From an uncultured Planctomycetota bacterium (GTDB lineage: Bacteria > Planctomycetota > Brocadiia > CAIUPP01), in the NCBI GenBank assembly GCA_903901045.1, contig CAIUPP010000049.1:1-47624 (forward strand): a DNA stretch of 47,624 bases, in the 5' to 3' direction. The position numbers and the translations under genes are program-made. The notes beneath the pieces are model-generated. The model was not told the DNA's origin. It worked only from the letters and a program-made list of their open reading frames with translations, and ran no database searches. Below, in pieces: positions 1 through 6,987 of this stretch (position 1 is its first letter; each line of letters begins with the position of its first letter).

Positions 1-141
1 AGCAAGATCAAGGAGTTCCTTCGCGCCGCGAAAGCGCGCACACGGGACGCTTTGGAAAAGGCGATTGCGAAAGCCTTGAACAAGGTCAGCGCCAAGGATG
101 CGGCAGGATGGTTTCAATCGTGCGGCTATACTATTACTTAA
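1..141 (+). pseudogene. IS630-type transposase, C-terminal 46 residues (cut by window edge)
   Basis: The open frame from base 1 to a TAA at 139-141 reads SKIKEFLRAAKARTRDALEK at its start and ends DAAGWFQSCGYTIT. A charged helical stretch followed by an 'AGWFxxCGY' ending is typical of IS630-family DDE transposase C-termini. The rest of the gene lies outside the window, so whether it is intact cannot be judged. Just after the stop, 131-150 reads CTATTACTTAAACTGCTCTA. Its reverse complement, starting TAGAGCAGTTTAAG, resembles an IS630 terminal repeat next to a TA target, so the right end of the element is probably near 150. That end is an inference, because the left end is not available for comparison. 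Confidence 0.7.
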
Positions 142-166
142 ACTGCTCTAGAACGGGAGTGCTGGC

Positions 167-949
167 ATGCGTATTTCGACACTTGCGGGATGGCTGTGCT
201 TTGCGATGTTCACCATGGCCCCGATTGCCGGCGCGGCCGAAGAGACTCCCGCATCGCTCCTGGCGAAGGCGCAGACAATCAAGTCTTACCGGTGCAAGGG
301 GACGGATGCCAGTGGCGCTGTCACCGCCGAATATGCCATGCGCATACCAGATTGTCTGCTGATGCGCATCAAAGGCCCGAACGGCCACTTGGACAGCTTC
401 ATGATCAACGACGTCGTCACCTTCGGCGGCGAGCTGACCGTCATCATGGAAGGCGGGCAGAAAGCCGTTTCCGCAGACCTGCGCAAGGTCAGTGCAGGCG
501 TCAAGCCGGACTTGGCGATTGAGATGATCGCCGGCATGTTCGAGAGTCCCTATCTGAACTTCCTTCAACTTGATCCTGCCAAGGCGAAGATCGTGGAACA
601 GCAGGAAGTGGACGGACAGAAACTCTACGTCATAGAGGCAAGCAGGTATAAGACGCTGGGCATGTGGACCAACGACGAGCCGAAAGGAACCATCCGTTTC
701 ACCGTCGGCGCAGACGGATTTCCCCGCAAGGTATCTGAGGTCCGGGAAAATGGCGTCACGGACGAGATCGTCTTGAGCGAGGTCGAGGTCAACACGGCCA
801 TTCCCGATTCCGTATTCACCCCGCCCGCCGACTTCAAAGCCGACGATAAGACGCTTGAGATGACCGAGGCTGCAAAGAATGCTCCGCAGGGGAATGCGAT
901 TCCGCCGGCGCTGAAAGCGCTCTTCGGCCCGGGGTTGACGGCGAAGTAG
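167..949 (+). CDS. LolA-like exported protein (outer-membrane lipoprotein-sorting fold)
   Basis: A 260-residue protein with a clear Sec signal peptide (residues 1-23, ending APIAGA|AEE) and a GGGAG ribosome site before the ATG. The mature part is beta-strand rich. It runs from 'SLLAKAQTIKSYRCKGT', through a central 'PYLNFLQLDPAKAKIVEQQEVDGQKLYVIEA', to a late 'FTPPADFKADD'. This is the usual layout of LolA/LolB-like (DUF2092-type) periplasmic proteins, which bind lipid or lipoprotein acyl chains in a half-barrel. The exact ligand cannot be read from sequence, and the chromosomal lolA of this organism may be elsewhere. It stands alone between a transposase end and a duplicated gene fragment, so it has no operon partner here. 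The family fold call is fairly safe; function is inferred. Confidence 0.65.
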   Translation: MRISTLAGWLCFAMFTMAPIAGAAEETPASLLAKAQTIKSYRCKGTDASGAVTAEYAMRIPDCLLMRIKGPNGHLDSFMINDVVTFGGELTVIMEGGQKAVSADLRKVSAGVKPDLAIEMIAGMFESPYLNFLQLDPAKAKIVEQQEVDGQKLYVIEASRYKTLGMWTNDEPKGTIRFTVGADGFPRKVSEVRENGVTDEIVLSEVEVNTAIPDSVFTPPADFKADDKTLEMTEAAKNAPQGNAIPPALKALFGPGLTAK

Positions 950-1027
950 CTCGCAAAGCGTGCACTTTACGACCGGAGAAACTGACCAGGGATATCTGGT
1001 CCGTGATCGGCGGGCGTGTGTGCCTCC

Positions 1028-1167
1028 GCCCTACCACCCCGCCTCCTGCTTCAATTCCTCATGAATGACCCCGTTGTCGCAGAGGAAGTCGATTGAGCCA
1101 TCCGGCCGCGGGCGCTGCTCGACGCGGCCGCCGGCTTCGCCGATGAGCACGCCGCCGGGGGCGATGT
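1028..1167 (-). pseudogene. duplicated 3' end of the inositol monophosphatase gene
   Basis: Read on the minus strand, this stretch encodes APGGVLIGEAGGRVEQRPRP and then DGSIDFLCDNGVIHEELKQEAGW and a TAG stop. It matches the last ~46 codons of the intact inositol monophosphatase gene at 1778-1919 (APGVVLIGEAGGRVDQRPRP onward). By eye there are only about six substitutions plus a 2-base indel in ~140 bp. The fragment has no catalytic residues and no gene start of its own, so it is a truncated copy, not a functional gene. Together with the intact copy it brackets the toxin-antitoxin pair. The copy keeps what looks like the ancestral stop codon, which the full-length gene has lost. Confidence 0.85.
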
Positions 1168-1191
1168 ACCGCCTGGAATTCTCCCACCTGA

Positions 1192-1482
1192 TCACTTCAA
1201 TCGGTCGCCGGTCCGCGAAGGGTCTCGCCGGCAATCAAGAATCGCGTGGACTTTGACGACATTCTTCTCGGCGCGATAGTAGATGGCGAACGGAAAGCGC
1301 TTGGAGAGCATTCGGTGGTAGCCGAAGTGTTTGGCGTGAATGCCCGCGTACAGGTGGAGGGAGTCAATGTCCGAGAAGAGAGAGTCCAGGAAGTAGTCCC
1401 CAAGCCCCGCAGATTGGGTCTCGTAGAACCGAAAGCCATCAATCAGGTCTTGTTCGGCCTCATTGAGGATCAGAACCTTCAT
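1192..1482 (-). CDS. ParE/RelE-type toxin of a type II toxin-antitoxin module
   Basis: A 96-residue protein. It starts MKVLILNEAEQDLIDGFRFYE, then has 'GLGDYFLDSLFSDIDSL', 'HRMLSKRFPFAIYYRAEKNVVKVHAILDCRRDPSR'. The early 'A-x-x-D-L-x-x-G-x-x-F-Y-E' helix, the 'FPFAIYY' strand and the closing 'V-x-A-I-L-D-x-R-R-D-P' are hallmarks of the ParE/RelE fold. ParE relatives poison DNA gyrase and RelE relatives cut mRNA on the ribosome; the target cannot be told apart here. Its ATG overlaps the antitoxin stop by 4 bases, so the pair is translationally coupled in the antitoxin-first order. It is unlike its housekeeping neighbours and lies between two copies of a phosphatase gene end, which points to acquisition as a cassette. 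Confidence 0.85.
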   Translation of the reverse strand: MKVLILNEAEQDLIDGFRFYETQSAGLGDYFLDSLFSDIDSLHLYAGIHAKHFGYHRMLSKRFPFAIYYRAEKNVVKVHAILDCRRDPSRTGDRLK

Positions 1483-1697
1483 TTTGCGCGCCCGCGGATT
1501 CTGCGCTTGGCCTCAGTCCAGTCTCCATATTTGGAGACGCCTTCCTGAACGCGATGCTCTCTGGCGCGCAATACATCCTCGTGCCACGCAGGCGAGGGCA
1601 GGTCCTCAGCCGTTCGGCTCAGACTCTCCCAAATCTGCTCCAGCGCGCGGAGCTTATCGGCCGTCGTCATTTTGTCGAGCGGCAACGCCAGTCGCAT
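1479..1697 (-). CDS. antitoxin, addiction-module component family (TIGR02574-like)
   Basis: A 72-residue protein with the family pattern: a short N-terminal strand MRLALPLDKMTTADKLRALE, then 'QIWESLSRTAEDLPSPAWHEDVLRAREHRVQEG', ending 'WTEAKRRIRGRAK'. 'KLxALExIWESL' followed by '(S)PxWHxxVLxxRExR' and a W-x-x-A-K-x-x-I tail is characteristic of the small antitoxins that pair with ParE-like toxins. It probably binds and masks the toxin encoded directly downstream and may repress the shared promoter. No classic DNA-binding domain is visible. Its 3' end overlaps the toxin start. Its 5' end overlaps by 44 bases the read-through extension of the upstream phosphatase gene, which is on the same strand. 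Confidence 0.85.
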   Translation of the reverse strand: MRLALPLDKMTTADKLRALEQIWESLSRTAEDLPSPAWHEDVLRAREHRVQEGVSKYGDWTEAKRRIRGRAK

Positions 1698-2529
1698 GGG
1701 TGTAACCTCCCGTATTTGCCTTATTCTGCCTCTTCAATCGTACACACCGGCCACCGGCAGCGCAACAGACCTGTTGCGCCCTACCACCCCCCGCCTCCCG
1801 CTTCAATTCCTCGTGAATCACCCCGTTGTCGCAGAGGAAGTCGATTGAGCCATCCGGTCGCGGGCGCTGATCGACGCGGCCGCCGGCTTCGCCGATGAGC
1901 ACGACGCCGGGGGCGATGTCCCAGTAGGAGAGGCCGTATTCGTAGAAGCCGTCCACGCGGCCGCAGGCAACCCACCCCAGGTGCAGGGCGGCGGAGCCGC
2001 TGGCGCGGATTTTGCTGGCGGCGCGGGTGACGCGTTCCGCCGCGCGCAGCCCCTCAGCGATGGCCGAATCGTTCGCGGCGTAGCCGTAGGCAATGGCGGC
2101 CTGCTCCATTGTGCGCGCGCTGACGCGCATCGGGCGGCCGTTCAGGAAGGCCCCTTTCCCCTTCTCCGCCGTGTACAGTTCGTCATGGACGGCGTCGTAG
2201 ATCACCCCGATGATCTCCTTCCCCCCGCGGCAGAGCGCGACGCTGGTGGCCCAGAGCGGGATGCGGCGCGAGTAGTTGACGGTGCCATCAAGCGGGTCGA
2301 CGACCCACAGGTATTCCGACTCGGGCCCGACGCGGCCGATTTCCTCCGAGAGAATGGTGTGGTCGGGGAAGCGTTCGCGGATGATCCCCAGGATCACCGC
2401 CTCGGCTTTCTTGTCCATCTCCAGCTTCACGTCGTGGCGGAGCATCTTGTCCACTTTGAGCTCACCGCGCGAGCCCTCGAGCAGAACGCGTCCCGCCGCG
2501 CGCGCGGCGCGAATGGCTGTTTCAAGCAC
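1654..2529 (-). CDS. inositol monophosphatase family protein with abnormal C-terminal extension
   Basis: A Mg2+-dependent phosphatase of the IMPase/CysQ superfamily. The visible motifs are 'ILSEEIG' (metal-binding Glu pair), 'WVVDPLDGTVNYSRRIP' (signature DPLDGT-N) and 'SYWDIAPGVVLIGEAGG' (WD...AGG). The start is the GTG at 2529 (VLETAIRAARAAG), behind AAAGGAGAG; an upstream ATG would only translate the GATC-rich repeat. Substrate could be inositol-1-phosphate, another sugar phosphate or 3'-phosphoadenosine phosphate. The end is odd. The duplicated fragment at 1028-1167 stops after HEELKQEAGW, but here two extra G residues shift the frame past that stop. The protein therefore gains about 43 unrelated residues and runs 44 bases into the antitoxin gene. 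It follows uvrB after 56 bases. Confidence 0.85.
   Translation of the reverse strand: MLETAIRAARAAGRVLLEGSRGELKVDKMLRHDVKLEMDKKAEAVILGIIRERFPDHTILSEEIGRVGPESEYLWVVDPLDGTVNYSRRIPLWATSVALCRGGKEIIGVIYDAVHDELYTAEKGKGAFLNGRPMRVSARTMEQAAIAYGYAANDSAIAEGLRAAERVTRAASKIRASGSAALHLGWVACGRVDGFYEYGLSYWDIAPGVVLIGEAGGRVDQRPRPDGSIDFLCDNGVIHEELKREAGGGRAQQVCCAAGGRCVRLKRQNKANTGGYTHATGVAARQNDDGR
1760..1779. repeat. perfect 9-bp inverted repeat upstream of the antitoxin
   Basis: GCGCAACAG-AC-CTGTTGCGC forms a tight hairpin 63 bases upstream of the antitoxin ATG, exactly at the edge of the duplicated phosphatase segment. It could be the toxin-antitoxin operator or a dispersed palindrome marking the junction. It is also transcribed and translated as part of the phosphatase read-through extension. 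Confidence 0.5.
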
Positions 2530-2551
2530 GGGTTCTCTCCTTTGTCTATTA

Positions 2552-2585
2552 GGACGGATCCGACGGATCGGACCGATCGGACCGA

Positions 2586-2587
<2 letters not shown>
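2552..2587. repeat. four 9-bp GATC-containing tandem repeats
   Basis: Units GGACGGATC, CGACGGATC, GGACCGATC and GGACCGATC lie between uvrB and the phosphatase gene, and the last unit overlaps the uvrB stop codon. No role is evident. Each unit contains a GATC site. Confidence 0.7.
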
Positions 2588-4616
<2,029 letters not shown>

Positions 4617-4628
4617 CGCAGTCCTCGA

Positions 4629-5192
4629 TCAGTTGCCGTTTGGCGCCGGCGACGCCGCCGGCTCTCCCAGTGTCATCAAGTCGCGCACGGATTGAAACTG
4701 CTTCACGCTCAGGCCGCCAGCGACGCGCACCTCGTCAAGATTGCCGAACGGCCCCTTTTCGCGGGCGGCGAGAATACGCACGGCGCGCGCATCGCCGACG
4801 CCCGGCAAAAGCATCAGTTCCTCCCTGCCGGCACGGTTCACATTCACGCGGAACGGGGCGTCGGGCGCCTGGAGGACGCGGATGTCCTTCCCCAGATGAT
4901 GCCGACGCCAGGTTATGACGCCCACGCTGATTACGATGACGCATGCCAGCGCCAGCACAATGGCCGGCTCCAGGAGCCGCCGCCAGAGGGGAAGCGGTGT
5001 GGCACCGCCGCCCTCGGCGGTGGTTCGCACAGGCGCAGCGTTTGGAGGCCTTGGGGCCATGTTGAACTCTACAAGCGCGCTGGGACAGCGCGCTCCACCA
5101 ACGGAAGGAGTCGGCGGCGGCGTGGCACCGCCGCCCTCGGCGGTGGTTCGCACAGGCGCGGTCTGCGCAGCGTCTGGAGGCCTTGGGGCCAT
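4629..5192 (-). CDS. membrane-anchored ComEA-like helix-hairpin-helix protein with repeat-derived N-terminus
   Basis: A 187-residue protein. The C-terminal part has 'FRVNVNRAGREELMLLPGVGD', then 'ARAVRILAAREKGPFGNLDEV' and 'VAGGLSVKQFQSVRDLM'. These are two helix-hairpin-helix motifs of the ComEA DNA-binding domain, preceded by one membrane helix ('PAIVLALACVIVISVGVIT'). ComEA tethers double-stranded DNA at the cell surface during natural uptake; an uptake role here is an inference. The first ~65 residues are encoded by two tandem dispersed-repeat units. Each unit carries its own ATG (at 5192 and 5060) that would begin MAPRPP, so either could be the real start. Translation from 5192 begins 8 bases after the stop of the HAD phosphatase gene. 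Confidence 0.75.
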   Translation of the reverse strand: MAPRPPDAAQTAPVRTTAEGGGATPPPTPSVGGARCPSALVEFNMAPRPPNAAPVRTTAEGGGATPLPLWRRLLEPAIVLALACVIVISVGVITWRRHHLGKDIRVLQAPDAPFRVNVNRAGREELMLLPGVGDARAVRILAAREKGPFGNLDEVRVAGGLSVKQFQSVRDLMTLGEPAASPAPNGN

Positions 5193-5248
5193 GTCACACC
5201 CTACAAGCGCGCTGGGACAGCGCGCTCCACCAACGGAAGGAGTCGGCG
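5001..5248. repeat. two tandem copies of a ~125-bp palindrome-rich repeat
   Basis: Unit 1 (5001-5122) and unit 2 (5123-5248) share the GC-rich hairpin CCGCCGCCCTCGGCGGTGG, a purine-rich spacer, the AGCGCGCT-GGGAC-AGCGCGCT hairpin (5074-5094 and 5206-5226) and ACGGAAGGAGTCGGCG. Unit 2 has ten extra bases in the middle. The units form the N-terminal codons of the ComEA-like gene and the last ten codons plus stop of the HAD phosphatase gene. The AGCGCGCT hairpin recurs at 24695-24806 and 45119-45139. Confidence 0.9.
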
Positions 5249-5863
5249 CAGGTCGGGCTCTCGCACGACGTGGCGGGCCTGCGCGGCGACGGCGTCATTC
5301 TCCGGCATGAAGGCCACGCTGGATCCTGCGCGTTTGAACATCCCCACGTCCGCCACGCCATCGCCGACGGCCAGGACGTTTTCGATGCCGATTCCGAGGC
5401 TCGCGGCCAGGTCGCACATGGCGCGCTCCTTTCCGGCGTACGGCACGAGCAGGTCGAGTCCCCCGGTCAGCCGCCCCCCCTGCACCTGTTCGCGGTTGGC
5501 AAGAACGTGCGCGATGCCGTGTTCGCGGGCCAATCGCAGGCCGAGGCGTTCCAGTCCGTTGCTGATGATTGCGCAGGGAATGCCGCGCGCGCACAGGGCG
5601 CGAAGCAATTCCTCGCAGCCGGGCATGAGCGGCACCTCCCCCACGGCCTCATCGAGCAGGCGCTCGGCGGCCCCTTCCCACGCGGCCACGTCCATGCGCG
5701 CGAAGCGGTCGTAGTCGATCCGCCCGGCGCGGAACTCATGCCAATAGGGCTGACCGTGCGACTCCCATGTGCCCACCTTCAGGTGCATGATCTCCCAGAC
5801 GGTCGGGCTCGCGGTGAGCGTGCCCTCCATGTCGAAGACGGCTAGTTTCAGTTCGGCGGCCAT
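5201..5863 (-). CDS. HAD-superfamily phosphatase, phosphoserine-phosphatase-like
   Basis: A 220-residue phosphatase. Motif I is FDMEGTLT with the nucleophile Asp11, motif II is the 'IISNG' Ser, the conserved Lys is in 'YAGKERAM', and motif IV is 'LAVGDGVADVGMFKRAG'. This set matches SerB-type HAD enzymes, which hydrolyse small phosphomonoesters such as phosphoserine. Glu replaces the usual second Asp of motif I (DMEGT rather than DxDGT), a variant seen in some family members. The start is the ATG at 5863; longer upstream reading would translate a repeat. The last ten residues (LVERAVPARL) and the stop come from the AGCGCGCT palindromic repeat, so the native end may have been replaced. The substrate is not determined. 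Confidence 0.85.
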   Translation of the reverse strand: MAAELKLAVFDMEGTLTASPTVWEIMHLKVGTWESHGQPYWHEFRAGRIDYDRFARMDVAAWEGAAERLLDEAVGEVPLMPGCEELLRALCARGIPCAIISNGLERLGLRLAREHGIAHVLANREQVQGGRLTGGLDLLVPYAGKERAMCDLAASLGIGIENVLAVGDGVADVGMFKRAGSSVAFMPENDAVAAQARHVVREPDLRRLLPLVERAVPARL

Positions 5864-5928
5864 GCGGTTATTCCAGCGTAAGACGTGGACGGATAGGGAC
5901 GCAATTGGACACAAGCCGATTCCGGCCG

Positions 5929-5957
5929 TATCCCTGTTCATCCCTGTTCATCCGTGG
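5929..5957. repeat. short direct repeats supplying the rlmN stop
   Basis: TCCCTGTTCA occurs twice in tandem, followed by TCCGTGG. On the minus strand it reads CCACGGATGAACAGGGATGA. This gives the last codons (TTDEQG) and the TGA stop of rlmN. The motif belongs to the same loose family as the 'CATCTGTGG' element at 12117-12217. Confidence 0.6.
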
Positions 5958-6987
5958 TTCCTCTCTTCTTTGCGGCAAGCTGCCCGCACCCCGCGGCGAT
6001 ATCGCGCCCGCGGCGGAAACGAATCGTGACCGTCACACCGGCCGTCATCAGCAGGTCGCGAAACTTCAGCGTCTCCGGCGAGGAAGGGGACCTGAACGGG
6101 ATTCCCTCCACGGGGTTGTACTCGATCAAGTTTACCTTGCTTCCGAGCCTGCCCGCAATGCGCGCGACCTCGCGGGCAGCTTCCGCCCCCGTATTGATCC
6201 CCTCCAGCAGGACGTATTCCAGCAGCGCGGGCTTACCGGATCGTTCGCCGTAACCCTCGACGGAGGCGAGGAGTTCCGCCAGCGGGTACTTGCGCGCGAT
6301 GGGCATGAGCTTCTCGCGCTGCTCCTGGAAGGGGGAGTTCAGCGACAGGGCGAGGTGGACCTTCACGCCGGACTCCGCAAGGCGCTCGATCCCCGGGATG
6401 ATGCCGGCGGTGCTGACGGTGACCTTGCGCGTGCCGAGGGCGAAGCGCGTGGGGTCGGTCAGCGCCTGCACGGCGCGCAGGACGTTCTCGACGTTCAGCA
6501 GCGGCTCTCCCATCCCCATGAAGACGACGTTCTTCACCTCCCCTTCGCCATGCCCGGCGGCGATGACCTGGAAGAGGATTTCGCCGGTGGTGAGGTTGCG
6601 GCGGAAGCCGAGGCCGCCCGTCGCGCAGAATGTACAGCCCAGGGCGCAGCCGACCTGGCTGGAGATGCAGAGCGTGTGACGGCCCCCCTGCTCCTTCATC
6701 GAGACGGCCTCTACGGCGTTGCCATCATCGAGCCGGAAGAGGTATTTGGCGGTGTGCCCCGCCACCCCGCGCGCTACTTGCTCCGCAACCGCCGCGCCGA
6801 AGCGAAGGCGCGCGCTCAGCGCTTCGCGCAGCGGCAAGGGCATGTCGGTCATCTCGTCAATCGCGAGCACATTCCGCTGGTAAATCCAGGCCAGGAGTTG
6901 CCGCGCGCGATAGGGCTTCTGGCCCAGTTCAGCCAGGAGCTTGATGAGTTCGTCGGGGGTGAGGTCGAGGACATCAGGCTTCTTCAT
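5938..6987 (-). CDS. rlmN: dual-specificity 23S rRNA/tRNA adenine-C2 methyltransferase
   Basis: A radical SAM enzyme that methylates A2503 of 23S rRNA (and A37 of some tRNAs) at C2. At 349 residues it is normal length. The [4Fe-4S] cysteines C114-x3-C118-x2-C121 lie in CALGCTFCATG, followed by 'GGLGFRRNLTTGEI'. Family landmarks 'VVFMGMGEPLLNVENV', 'VSTAGIIPGI' and 'LEYVLLEGIN' are present. The second catalytic cysteine that forms the methyl adduct is in the late 'AAGCGQL'. The ATG at 6987 overlaps the stop of the upstream glycosyltransferase gene (ATGA). The last few codons and the stop come from a dispersed repeat. Confidence 0.96.
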   Translation of the reverse strand: MKKPDVLDLTPDELIKLLAELGQKPYRARQLLAWIYQRNVLAIDEMTDMPLPLREALSARLRFGAAVAEQVARGVAGHTAKYLFRLDDGNAVEAVSMKEQGGRHTLCISSQVGCALGCTFCATGGLGFRRNLTTGEILFQVIAAGHGEGEVKNVVFMGMGEPLLNVENVLRAVQALTDPTRFALGTRKVTVSTAGIIPGIERLAESGVKVHLALSLNSPFQEQREKLMPIARKYPLAELLASVEGYGERSGKPALLEYVLLEGINTGAEAAREVARIAGRLGSKVNLIEYNPVEGIPFRSPSSPETLKFRDLLMTAGVTVTIRFRRGRDIAAGCGQLAAKKRGTTDEQG

